DNA of 64,000 nt from Wuchereria bancrofti (lineage: Eukaryota > Nematoda > Chromadorea > Rhabditida > Onchocercidae). Location: positions 7,012,607 to 7,076,606 of the forward strand of contig SSBO01000012.1 of assembly GCA_005281725.1 (NCBI GenBank), written 5' to 3'. Positions 11,801 to 24,100 of the stretch are shown here, in pieces. The first letter of the stretch is position 1. Every line of letters begins with the position of its first letter. A program made the position numbers and the translations under genes. Under the pieces are notes generated by a model. The model ran no database searches and had not been told where the DNA came from. It worked only from the letters and a program-made list of their open reading frames with translations.

Positions 11801-14800
11801 CAGAATGTTGCGAGCAGCTAATCTTGTCAGTAACCACACCAAAAAACTATAAATCTCTTTTTCATAGCTTTTTAGAAATATAATACTCTATTTCTGATTT
11901 CTGTCCTCAGTTTTCATTTTTCCCCTTTATACAGTTGTTAAGCACGGATCACATTCAGGTAAGCTCAAATTTTAGGCTGCTATACCTGTGAGGCCCATAA
12001 AAGCGATTAGTATTAAAGTGCACATTTATATATAGAGATATACACATGCAAATGTGTATAATAACTGATTCTTGTATGATAAATTTCGTGCATGCTTTGG
12101 TCAACATCCAATGTTTCTGCTTCCTTTATCGAAGTGGGGAAGGAATTCTTGGTTAAATCGTACATTCATCAACGCAGTTCCCACTCAACCATTTGTCTTC
12201 AGCTGTTCATCATCAAAATTATCATTTGGAATTGCCGCATTGAATACACATCATCTTCTGCTTACTGTTTACCCCGACTCCCGCTACTTCTGATTTTCAT
12301 CATTATGTCTCCCACTCTGTTCGATGCTTTTTCTTTTTGTTTTTTTTGATGCAATATCAGTTCAAAAGTTCATGGTAAATCTATTTGTTTTTGACTTCTG
12401 TAGAAAGCGACTGAGCAAAGTGATTAAAATTTCAGCGTCTGAATTATTTTATCAATTCGGAACTGATTAGCACTGGAGAGATCAACCTAATACTGCATTA
12501 TCGCAATGTTGAACAAAAGTAACTAGCCTGTATTGTTGCGTGTAGAATTACTATTTACTGAATGCTAATATTATTCGCCAGCAATATCGTTTGACTTTAT
12601 TATCATCCTGGAAAATCTGAGAGAACTGATCTGTGGTAATAATTGATGATTTGATTCTATGACGATTTTCTAGTCATTAAGCTATTACCGCTCGTGTGCT
12701 GTTGGCGAAGTCGTAAAATATAGAAGAAGCATTCATTCCGGAAGTTCCTCAGACCCCTGTAAGGTAGTCGACTTGTGAGATGAGCGAGGTGTCCAAGACC
12801 GCTTTGTCCGAAACATACTACGTCCCAGTCATCTTCATGTCTCTGCGCCTCTTCTGATATTCGCCTGTACCTTACGTGTTCCACTTCTTACGCGTCCTTT
12901 CTGACCAAATCATTAAAACAGCCCTGCTACATTAGAAAGATGGTGAGAGAAGGTATTAACAGAAGGAAGAGGTGATGTATTAGGCGTGAAAACATGGAAA
13001 GGCATGGAGAAGTGTACATTACATGTTATACCACAAAAGATGAAGCTGTTTGGTGATGCTCAGATTGATGAGGAAGAGAAGAATGAGAGGATGGCAATGA
13101 GAGTGCTGGAACGATTTATGGGAGAATAAGGGTGGAAGGAACCACTGAAGGATTCGTCATCCTGAACGGATGCACGGGTCCTTTAAGAACGAGAATTGTT
13201 GAAGGAGTAGTGGCGGTGTTGTTTGCGAAACGGATAATTGTTCACATGTCGATCATTTGGACTGGTAGTTGGCTCCTTTGTCGCATCTATCCAGTTTGTG
13301 CTAATGAACTCATAAGCAAACGGCCAGAGAGAAAAATCAAGGGTAGCAGGCCAGCGACACTGCAAGGGATGTGTATGTATGTATGTGACATTAATTACCA
13401 TTAAAAAGGGAAATCGTTATGAGTTATCTTTTGGTCTTTCATTGCTTCTGCAGTGATTTATACAGCCTTTTCTCATATGAGAATTACGGAACATCTGAGA
13501 TGAGAGCAAGGACGGGAAAAGATGGTGTGAGAGGAAGCGGAGGAGCAGATGGAAGGGAGTAATGCTGCTATTCTAACCAAAGCGATACTAACGCGAGATA
13601 TTACCACATCTCCCATTTAATGTCTAAGAATCAATGATCTAAGAATCAACTATCAAATTTTTGAAGAATATTGTTCAGTTGATTTTTATTTGCGTTTAAT
13701 TAGTAATTTTGAAAGTTGTACTAAATTTGTTTGTCAACAACCGAATAATTGGCTAAAATTTGCATCCTGAAACCATGAACAGCACATAGGAAAACCTAGT
13801 AGAATTTGTTGTGCTTATGTAAATGATTGAAATCATATGATACTTTTTACATCCCATTTAAAGTCCTTTTATTGAATGTGAAAAAAAAGACCTGTTATGA
13901 TATGACTGTTATGATCTTTCAATTCAACAAAACTTTGCTTTCCTATATTTGCATTCATTCACGAGAAAAGTTTTAGTGCTCTTTGCAAAAGGAATAACTG
14001 ATGCATAGAAGCAGAATTTAACTTGCCGTTCCAAACTATGCATTAATTTATGACTGTCAGAGATAAATGAAATTTCATTTCGAACAATTGGTAACTGGTT
14101 GAGGTTCACAGCCAAACAACAGGGTCCTAAGTTCGTTTGGAAGCATTTGAAACGAAATCTGTATTCATAAGATTATGAACTACTCTGAAATTATGATCAA
14201 AATCTGGGAGAAGATTGGCACTCTATCATATCATTCTCAAAAACTAACCGAATATGTTTGAACTTGGAAAAAAGAACTTTCCGAATATATGTTTGAACAA
14301 GGAAATTGGGGAAGTAAAGAGAGGCTGTCGTGATTTTTGTCTCGTTTACTATTTCTCGCATCTTTCCCTTCATTTAAGATGTTGTGCAGACGTTTCTGTT
14401 TTACAGTTAGTTGCGAGAATTCTAGATTTAATGTAGCTGGGATTGCAGTTCATTTCATTTCACTTATTTTTTTTAAATAAAACCTGATAAATTTTTGAAG
14501 AATGAAAGAACTGAAGCACTTCTTGATAGCACAAATTACTTGTAATATGTCCATAAATTTCAAAACTGCATTTATCTTATGTTTCTGCATTCGTCACTTC
14601 TGATCATCTGGACATTATCGGGATGACTTCGATGTTGTGAATATACTATTTATCATTGTTCGTTCAGACAGTAAGTCGTTGGCAACGTGTGCATTCTGGA
14701 CTGTTATTTCTGTGTAAATACCATTCTTATTCACAATTACTTTTTAGGTATTTGAAAACGTTTCATCGTGCTTAATAGGAAGAAAAAGATGGATATAGCT

Positions 14801-17122
14801 TCGCACAGTATAAAAGTCTTTCAGTTGAAACGGACATCTAACGTTTAAACGTTTCAAGTACATGAGAGAACATGAGACTTCAGTAGTTAATTCTAAACTC
14901 GTTTTTGACTAATATTCTCACCTTTTTATGTTACCATGAAAGAGAATAACATTTCGATTAATAAGACAATTTTATTATATATCATTTCATGCAGCGCGTG
15001 TATTATTTTGGACGGGCTGCATGGAATAATGTTGGTATGAAAGTAGTACGATAGTGCTTCTCTACCCAGTTAATGGATTCCAGAAAATCTTACCTTGCTG
15101 ATAATCAAATTGTTCCATGTAATCTACTGAATGGTTTGGTTTTAGATAGTTAACATTTTCCTTTTGTTTTGTTTTACGTACAGTTTTAATTGGTGTGAAA
15201 TAGATTCAGCTTGAGTAATACGGATTTTACATCCAAGAAGGAAACATTTGAATGAACTGGAACAAAAAAAAATCATATGCAATTGTAATGGGCCGGTGAT
15301 TTGTTGCAGCTCAACTGCCAGATCGAAAATTGCAGTTGTAACAGTGACTGCTCTTGACAGGAACAGATCCATTGTTGTATCTGTTAATGTTCACATGGCA
15401 GGCACCGTTTTACTTAAACAATCGATGTTTTGCTGTTGGATCTTGGTTAGTGCACTATTTATTAACGAAGAGTGTAACTTAGAAATTTGTGGGAAATTTT
15501 TTTTAGCAAGAATATATTCAAGTCATGTATTTTGTCTGAATGCAATTTTAAATTTTATTTTCGGAAAAAGCAAAGATTACATTTATAAGAACGAGCCATC
15601 ATCTCTAGCGTCAGAAATCATTTGCTGTGTTTAAAAGCGTTTCATGCTACGAATAAGACCGATACTTTTTCAACATATTGTCAAGTTTTTGTGCCATGGT
15701 TTCCATGACATATGGTTAATAAAAATGAGAAAAAGGAAAATTTCAATTAACTGATGAAGTTTGCGATTAAGGCACGGAATCAGTTGATTACTTGTGTATT
15801 ATTTACAGATAAAACTCATACGTAACCTGCTATATTTATAATACCTCTTTTGTGTAAAAGTGAACTCTTTTGAAGCCGGCAATCTTTTCAGGATGAAGTC
15901 GGATATCAGTTATGGTCACTGATTCCAGTATTTCTTCTTTCATCGTGTCTTTTTGATGAAGTTTCCACCTTTCAACTTGTTTATAAAGTCTGTTTATCAT
16001 TGATTTAGAACGAAACATCAGTTTTAGTTTGAAAAGAATTAATGATTAAAAATGCTGTTTTATATAGTACCTCTCCGAACCTAAAACAAAATCCTTTATT
16101 GATCTTTGGTGCTTTTTGTCTCTTGCTATAAACATAAGCAAATCTTTTTACTGTATTCGTTCGCAATTAATTTTGTACGTGCTTTTACAGCTTGTTCATT
16201 TTGTTACTGCTTTGTGATCATTTAAGTATTTTACAGTTTATCGAGAGATTAAAGATAGTCTAGTTTGTTACCGATAGTAAAGTAAAGTCATAAATTGTCA
16301 TTTGCTTGGAAAATAATGACACGCGTTTTCAATGTAGTCGGCAGGAGATGGAAAAGAAGAGATAAAGTGAGGGGCGGGGAGGAAAAGTGGGTGGGTAATT
16401 TAAGGAATTGGTATGTTGAATTAGAGAAAAGTGGTGTATTACTGTTTTACTCGCATATATTATTTTAGAATTATTTCTTAAATTCAAATGATTTGATGAC
16501 AAGAAGCTTAAAGGTGTGGTAGTCAAGGGTCGGTCAGTAATGATTGTAGAATAGGGAATGCTGGATTCACTGAAAAAAGGGAAGTTGAAATTTGAACTTT
16601 GATCACCACAACTGGCGTACGTAAAAATAGATGGGTTAGATAATAACATGTTTCACCTCTTTCTAACTGTGTAAAAAGAAACAGCGTCCAACATTAGATC
16701 CTTTGTAATTTTCTGCAAAAATGTTGGTTCTCGTGTAAAATACATGTTTCCCTGCGTGTATGTGTGTATCAAGCAGAAATGTATATGAGTAAGGTGCATG
16801 GGTGCGTGTTGTGTCTTCTCTGTGGTGTGCTGCGCATATGCGGTTTGATTGGTTGCTTACACTTCACTTTCGTTTCAAAATGTCCACAAAGGCTATGAGG
16901 AAGGAGAATTTTGATTTAATCAAGGATTTAAAGACCACGGATGTTTGTAGGAGCAAACAGTTCAGATATAAAATTGACTGGATTTATCTGAACTTGAGCA
17001 AAAAGAAGTTTGGCTAATTACTTCTGGGAGATGCTTGATGGGAGATGCTTTGATCTGAGATTTGGACCAAAGTAGTTTTCGTCAAAACTGAGCACACTTT
17101 AAAAACTTTGCATTATATGGGA
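8835..17122. other. Gene-poor interval between the two 543-bp repeat copies
   Basis: No gene was identified with confidence. It contains one protein-like open frame (9983-10219, listed separately), a purine-rich stretch near 12930-13130 and 13500-13560, and several longer open frames (15248-15634 plus; 16329-16649 minus; 12657-12884 minus) that lack recognisable motifs. Introns or untranslated regions of unrecognised genes cannot be excluded. Confidence 0.45.
9983..10219 (+). CDS. Orphan protein-like open frame, possible exon
   Basis: A 78-codon open frame preceded directly by an in-frame stop. It would begin with TTG, or behind an AG at about 9979, so it is more likely an exon than a whole gene. 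The translation has a balanced composition unlike the Phe/Leu-rich chance frames around it, with an amphipathic Ser/Thr-rich middle and a hydrophobic segment AIQLAITALIDPL before the stop. An AGAGAG|GTTTAA donor would allow splicing just before that stop. No family was recognised and no partner exon could be identified. Confidence 0.22.
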   Translation: MYVVQEGKRKLFETKTYSLALKLICEFRYSETTYSVHAKPSSEFGNVVQHIILSPPHLTAIQLAITALIDPLSKKREV

Positions 17123-17665
17123 GTCTTGGAGATTTAACATGCCATAAGCCTTCTTCATCCTCATGTCTGTTGTTATTCTTGAACTCTTCATTGCAATCAC
17201 TGATTACCGGATAGCTTGCTACATGATAACAATTAGAGAGCAAGTGCAAGTGAAGGAACTTACCAATCGACGCATTCCCCCCAAAGAAAAAAAGGAAAAA
17301 GAAAAGTCATATAGTACTTTCTTGCTGCCGTGCTATTTGATGCACTCTGAATTTCCTGATTACCGGATATGCCGCCTAAATGTTAAAAATTCACAGAACG
17401 ACAGCTGATGTACATCCGATATGAGAGAAATAGACAAATCAAAAAAGCACGTAATGTTTTAAAAAAGTTGTCAGTTGCGAATTCCTCTTTGCACTCAAGA
17501 GACTACATGGTATTGAAACTGAAGATTGCTAATTTTCCTGAGTGAAGATATTCTGAATAAGCCATAAGATCCGCTGTACATCTTGGATTGAGACGTCTCA
17601 CAAACCCTAAGCTGAATGCTTATTCCGGAAAACTAATTTCGATGAACTACTTATTTTTCGGATAT
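17123..17665 (+). repeat. 543-bp dispersed direct repeat, copy 2
   Basis: Second copy of the sequence at 8292-8834, same strand and same length, with one visible base difference. That difference changes one codon of the internal 81-codon frame (Tyr in copy 1, Cys in copy 2). The flanks of the two copies are unrelated. Here the right flank runs into a T11-12 tract and a short AT-rich palindrome-like stretch around 17710-17745. Confidence 0.9.
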
Positions 17666-18831
17666 GTAGAATCAGTAATTTTTTTTTTTTTGAAGATTCT
17701 TTAATATATATACATTGTTATTCAAAAACTAAACTTTTGAATAACTAACAACGTCAATTGTTTCGACATAGTTTATTTAGTGGCAGGTGTTTATTTATAA
17801 TCAGTGGTGTTATGCTATAAAAGCGAAACCTTCGTCGGTATCTCTTCAGCTTTCAACAAAAATCTTTATTAAACAGGCTAAGGCAAAAATCCACAAAAAA
17901 TTACTTTTTGATTTTCTGATTTGACACGTTTCTCCCTTAGAATCTGTCGTTGTTATGTATAGAAATGTAATTTTTCTAGAACGATTGGGAATTTCAGTTA
18001 CTAATGTCATTATTTCATAGAGGAATAGGGCGAACGACTTTATCAAGGTGAGCGTTTTGCAGTCATTTATATAGGCGATGCTATGTGATGCAGCAAGAGA
18101 CCTGAATACAGTATACGACTAGTACTGTTCTGCGTTTCTCGATATTATTGCTAAGCAAACACTAATGATCGTATCAATTAAATTTACGGTCAGTGAAATG
18201 AAGTACAAATTTCAGAGAATTTTGTTGTACAAGCAGTTTAATCAAGTTTTTAAAGTAATTTTTATGGGAGAGAGCATAAAATGTGTTACAATTTTTTACT
18301 ACTAGGAATGATTGCGAGAATCATTGAAAGTTTCAACGAGAATCTCTTGATTTTGTTTCACATCTGGAACTGACATGATATATTGGTATGACCGTCATCT
18401 GTTCATTTGACACAGCTCATCCTTCTTGGACATAACTACATGCGAATCTTTTGATAATTTCGGCCGACAAGCCACTTTGTTTATGTTCTCACCGGTCGGC
18501 TGTCATTAGTTTGCGCAAACTAACCTCAATTGAGGGGACAAAGAAGTATAATTCTCAGCTTGCCTCTAGCTTCAAGGAATATGGTATCCCTCTTGTTCTT
18601 ATTCTATGTACTAGGACTACCCATCTATTGTGATTATCGTACCGCGTATGGAAAATTTCATTAAAAATTTCGAACAGTAATTTTTATGAGAGATAAAGTA
18701 AAAAGTAAGTCTAAAATAGAAGAACAACTCAGTACCGAATCAAAGAGAGATATTGAAATGTAGATTTTCCACAGGAAAGTTTGGACGAAAGCACAACATT
18801 AATAGAAATATTTTCAAATTTTCATTGCCAG
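17666..18831. other. Intergenic sequence upstream of the unknown-function gene
   Basis: AT-rich, with no recognised gene. An AG acceptor (ATTTTCATTGCCAG) ends at 18831, just before the first supported exon of the downstream gene. It may be a trans-splice site or the end of a 5' intron. Confidence 0.5.
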
Positions 18832-18873
18832 GAGACCGTAAAGTTGAAACAACTTGCTAAGGACTGCTTAAAA

Positions 18874-21150
18874 ATGGCCACTTCCGACATGGTTTGTAAT
18901 TTATTGCTTTTTATATTTATTCCAGTTCTCTAGTTGCAAAAAAAAAAAAAAAAAAAACTTAAAAAAAAAAGCAAGGAATAGTTGAGTTATATTGATGTCT
19001 ATCATGTCGTTTATTTATTTTTTCAGTTATTTGGCAAACTCATTTTCATATGCAAATTTTGCTTATCAGTGGGTTCCTTAGAACACTTCTGGTTTATTCC
19101 TTTAATTCGCTTGATGTTAAGCAGTGATTTATTCCTTTCGCTGTTATTATCCCTTCTTTTTTTTAATTATATTTATTTTTTTTATTCAGGTAATTGAAGC
19201 AGACAGCGGATTTGTGCGCAACATACGGTCTCCTGGCTCATCAGATCTCGTCACAAAGGTTAACGGGAAGGACATGAATAGATATAACGAAGAACGAGAA
19301 GAGAGTATGATTCTTGATTTTCTAGTTTGTTTTTTCTTTACCACAGACTCGTCCAAGTTTTTCTACAAGATTAGTTATAAATTGAAAATATACAGAATTT
19401 TCCATTTCACCCTCGTCTCTTCAACTTGGCCTTGACAACATACAGTTATGTTTCGCGATTTTTTTGTCTTTGGAAAGCTTTCCGTAACTGACAGAACATC
19501 GACGCACAAATGGACTATTTTGTTAGGAACGTTATTATATATTAGTTTGGTAAATGTATTAGCTGTGAAATTTGCATTGATTTGTAGTGGTTGGAGAAGG
19601 CTTGTTCTCTTTCGATGAAGATATGGTGCCAGAAAAAGAAGCGGGTAGTTTAAATGAGAGTTCTTCAGCTTTAGATCTGTTTTGCGATATTCAGTCCGAC
19701 GGTTCGTTTGTTCCTTTATATATATATATATATATATATGCATTTTTAAAATTCTACATGCAAAAGTGTAAGTTAAGTTTTCAGATGTAAACTTTCTTTC
19801 AGCTGTCCTGACTGTAGTTTGAAGAAATGACGCAACTTTTAAATTTTGGCTTTTCATATTTCAATAGCTACTATGTGCACCCAAAATTTTTATTATCAGC
19901 GATAAAGAAAATGCTCTAAAATAGCATTCATTATAAAAATCATACTTATAAAGTTAAGATTTTCATGATACGTGGCAGTCAATGGAATTTTCATGTATAC
20001 GTTACAACATTTATTTTTGAATACTTTTAATTTACAGATTCTGGTAATTTTGATATGTCTCAGGCGCATTTGACTTTTAGTGGAAGCGATGCTGGTATGA
20101 TTGGAAGAACAAGACGCCCTGAAAATCCATGGGTCGTGGAGAAAGGTTTAGTCGATCTTTTTTCTAATGTAGTTTTGGAATTTAATGCCAACATTCAGTT
20201 CCGTTCATGTTCCTGTGCTTGTTGATTTATTACCGATCGTTACTTCCACTGCTTCCAAGTCTTCAGTTTCAGGTTCGTTTGGAATGCGGGGGGAATCTGA
20301 ACAAATTTATGTTTCAACTTCAGATTAAAGAAATGATATTTTTGTTATACTTAGTTGCTTTCCAGATTAACCATAGATCTTGCCTGATTTGTAGATCTGC
20401 ATACGAACTCAGTAGAAATGGAAGATGTAGAGTCGGAAGCGACCAGAAAAACAGAATCTTTGGCATATGGCTGCTCGCTTCCAATAACGATTCCTTCCGG
20501 TCGTTTTTGGCCATCGCGCAATGTTATTGACAGAAATGAAGACAAAGAGATGCTTGATTTTGATGAGAACTGTGAAGTGATTGACAAAACTGTAAGTTTT
20601 CGAAACTTTCGCATAAATTCTTTCAAACATATTCGACTAAAAATTATTCGTAATGGTTCCGTTTTTTATTGAATTGTTCTACTATTAAAAAATTTTAATT
20701 CAACTTCAGGTTAAAAACTGTTGTTAAGTTGATGTTAACTGAATCTGGATTTTAGTTCTAGTATTTACTGAGTGATAACATACCCTTATCAAATAGCTAG
20801 CGCTGAGAGCGAACTTCAGGAAATTTTCTTCTAGAAATTGTTCCTTAATACAGTACTCAGTTATTTCTAAATAATACTATGATTTTTTCAGGATGTTATA
20901 CTATGATTTGTTTTTCTAGATTTTGCCTCAGCGTCCTCCAAAGGATCTCTTTAGCGAGATACGTGCCCAGGCTCGTTCAATTCAGGCAATTGACGATCCA
21001 GAACGTTTATTTGGCGAGCGTCCCTCACGACGTCGTTACGAAACGGGTCAGGGATGGTTTACACCTCAGGTGACTGCACCATTGCAAATATACTCTGAAA
21101 GTGCTACTGTTGCGGTTGATGTAAACATGAAAGACCAAATATCGTATTAA
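18874..21150 (+). CDS. Acidic 260-residue protein of unknown function, six exons
   Basis: Exons read as 18874-18891, 19190-19304, 19588-19701, 20038-20145, 20395-20591 and 20920-21150. They total 783 nt, stay in frame throughout and end at TAA. The start chosen is the ATG at 18874 in AAAATGGCC; the frame is open back to an AG at 18831, so the N-terminus could be longer. The protein is rich in Asp, Glu and Ser in its first two thirds, without signal peptide, membrane span or cysteine cluster. The last exon encodes a basic, more conserved-looking block with RPPKDLFSEIRAQARS and then ERPSRRRYETGQGWFTP. That composition suggests a mostly disordered intracellular protein with a C-terminal binding segment. 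I do not recognise the family. The consistent phases at five introns make a real gene very likely. Confidence 0.75.
18938..18970. repeat. Poly(A) tract in intron 1 of the unknown-function gene
   Basis: About 20 A residues, a short CTT interruption and then ten more A residues, within the intron between the first two exons. Confidence 0.85.
19716..19739. repeat. (TA)n microsatellite in intron 3 of the unknown-function gene
   Basis: An alternating TA run of about 24 nt just after the donor of the third exon. Confidence 0.9.
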
Positions 21151-24100
21151 TGCATGGCCCTCCATAGTTAATTTTTTTTTTTTCTGATATTAAGTGTTAC
21201 TAACCTATTACATTTTTTGCGAAGTGTTGAGATTACTAATTTTAATTATTTTATATTTTATTTATTTATTTTGCTCTTTAGTTATGACAGGTGGAAGTTG
21301 TGCCTTTTCTAGGATATATCATCTTTTCTTGGGACTTCCTAAATGGAAATGCAGAGTCGATATTGAAAACTGGTAGAACTTCTTACAAAATCTAAGTATT
21401 GTAAAATGATATAATAATTTTTCATGAACCTAAATTTGTGTACAAGGAGTAGAAATGATATCGTTATATATTAATGCATAGCTAGAAAATTTCAGAAGAT
21501 ATAAGCAAGTTCCAAGAATATACGGGTCCATAATTCATTGGCAGTGCTTCCATTACATTAACCTTCTTGTAACATTTCCTTGAATCATGCTGTAATCATT
21601 GCACTAGGTTAACTATGTATTCTCATCAAAAAGCATGTAATTTATTTATTACTCAAAATATTGATAATTACCTAACTGTTCTTCTTGTTCTAGCCAAAAA
21701 ATTGGTCAAAAAAAAAGGTTCATCTATTTTTTTCTTTCACAGGCTTCTGAAATGCTTAATTTTTCTGGAGAACTTATTTCTGTTTTTTCAGTACGTTAAA
21801 TTTTCACTTCTGCAGCTGCTGTCTGTTGTTTTAAGCACTATTTTATTTCGACTTGCAAATGTTCAGGTTTATTAAAAAAGACAAATCAATAATCTTGTTA
21901 CACTTATATTTTTCCTTCAGTTTTCTCTTATTTTGATTGATTGGTGTTGGTTTTTCTTTCTTATGTCAGTTTTTCACTTTTTTTTTTGAAAATTATTCGC
22001 AGTATGCTTTAAAGTAATATGCGTTATTACGTCCATAATTTGTTTCGTCCACAAATTCTTCCTGGAGTAATTTTTGGACATATACTGTATCATCGTTGTA
22101 TATGTATGTTAATGTATCCGTATATGCATCTGCGTGTGCCTGGATGTATGACGGCCAGACTGTATTTGCAGCTAGTTTTGTTTTTTCACTTAGAGTTTTT
22201 GAGACTAATAGTCATTGCATTATCAATACCATATTTCCAAGAAATTAGTTTCGTTTGTTGCGATCGTTTTTTCTCATTTCCAGTTATTAGTATTGGATCT
22301 GACTTACATCCACATTTGACTAGTTGCAATTGCCAAGGCACTAAAAAGGTGCACTGTCCGTCCGAAATGATAACTTTACATCCTATAATGTATCACTCCT
22401 AGTTACTATGCTTGTTCTTATTTCGTTTCTTAATATTTGCACATTTTGAATTTCTTGTGAAGAACCCGATTTATTCACAAAGAGAGTGTTGCATATATCA
22501 TCGTAGAACTTCAATTGCTATTTATTTTCTGATCTTAATACTTGTGGTATTTTTGAATCATAAAAGCTCTTGATAAGTGTCTTTGTTGTCAGTTGTAATT
22601 TTTCTTCATTGGTATGATAAGTTATTTACAGCGACACAGTGACTTAAAGTTCCATGCTAAATGATCGAGAGTAAGGGATCCTACAGATGTCAACGATGGG
22701 AAAATTTGGAGATGTCTTTCAAGGGCGAGTATCAGGAGTAAAATGTTCGTGGCGACAGTGATTGTATGTGAATGCGCACTGAAAGCCTGAAAATCAGGCT
22801 TAAATATTTTGTTGCATATTAATGATTTGCTGGTAGAGCAAGGATGAATATTTTGTGCTTACGATACTATTAAGAAGAATGATATCAATGAAACATTGAG
22901 AATATCTTGATGGGAGGATTATGGTGTTATGGGGTTTATAATATTGGTTCGAGAATAAAGTTTCGGATTAGGACCTTAACTGGTTTAATAAATTAACAAC
23001 TAGTTGGAATTTACAGCGCAATGTTCACTCCATTATGATTTCCCAAGCTAAATTCCTATTGAAAATCCCAAGAAAAGCACAAACCTGAACAATGTGATTT
23101 TGTTAGATTTGCTAAAAAATTTCCACTTCTTGTAAGTTAGAACTGCTATAATAAAAGTCTTGCGGCAAAAATTTTGCGGTAAAGTCGTTTTCCAATTTTT
23201 ACCCTTCAAATTTCCGTATGAGGCGAAAGACCCAATTTCAATTATATTAGGTCAAATAAATTCCGGCAAAATCCCCGAAAAAAAAATTCCGGCAAAAAAT
23301 TGCTGGAACTATGATTTGCAAATAAGTGGCTAGAAGTTGCAACAATATAAAAGTCAGTTACATAAATTCAGTCTTTAAGTTTTGGGAATGCCTAAGCAAC
23401 TGAATGTGTTTCTAAGAAGAAATCTGAGAATTATTGAAAACTATAAGTTTTAAAAGTATTTGATGAAGACTTATTAGTAGGCAGCCGTTCTCATCTATTT
23501 TTCTTTTTTCTTTCTCATTAAATCCGCATTCACAACCATTTTCCAATCTGAATTTTGTTAAAAGCGACATTTAAAAAAGTGGAATAAATATTTCAGAATC
23601 GACAGGGAATTTAAAAATAATTTCTTGATCACCACGAATGTTCATATGTGTTTTTAATTTAATGTAAGTAAAAAAGTTCAGAATAAATCAGTTCAGTAAA
23701 TCTGCCGATACATCTTGCATTCCGGTTTATTCGACTTGGAATTACTGATGAAACCCTTATTTTAAATCCCAAGAGATGAGGATCAGGTCGCAGAAAACGC
23801 AACTGATTTCATTTAAAAGAGCGAATAACTTACAACTCAAAGCCTATGTTCCAATTAATTACCGATGGGAATGAGTGAATGACCCCAACAATATGGCAGT
23901 ACGAAACGGAAGTTACTAGAGGATTTCCTTCCTAGAACACATCAATTTACGATATGAATAGGTGCATTATTTCGAAAGGTGATATGAAGTTTAGCACTAA
24001 TACCTTTCGGGTTTCATGTTCCACTCATAAAATGAAATCCGGGTCCGAAATGCCACCACAAAATTTGTGTCTTATGCTTGTTTTATAGAATGGTACTCAA

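Noticed and set aside
12657..13404. Possible retroelement fragment from relatively GC-rich frames on both strands
   Set aside because: No reverse transcriptase, integrase or nuclease motif could be seen on either strand.
15248..15634. 128-codon plus-strand open frame, the longest in the gene-poor tract
   Set aside because: There are no motifs, the composition drifts into Phe/Ile/Leu-rich low-quality sequence, and an overlapping antisense frame (15142-15372) shares the region. No splice partners were found.
16329..16649. 106-codon minus-strand open frame
   Set aside because: Ser/Thr/Pro/Phe-rich translation typical of the reverse strand of purine-rich DNA; no domain or splice context.
19375..19857. 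160-codon minus-strand frame
   Set aside because: It lies antisense across an exon and TA-repeat intron of the in-phase plus-strand gene and contains a repeat-derived Tyr-Ile run.
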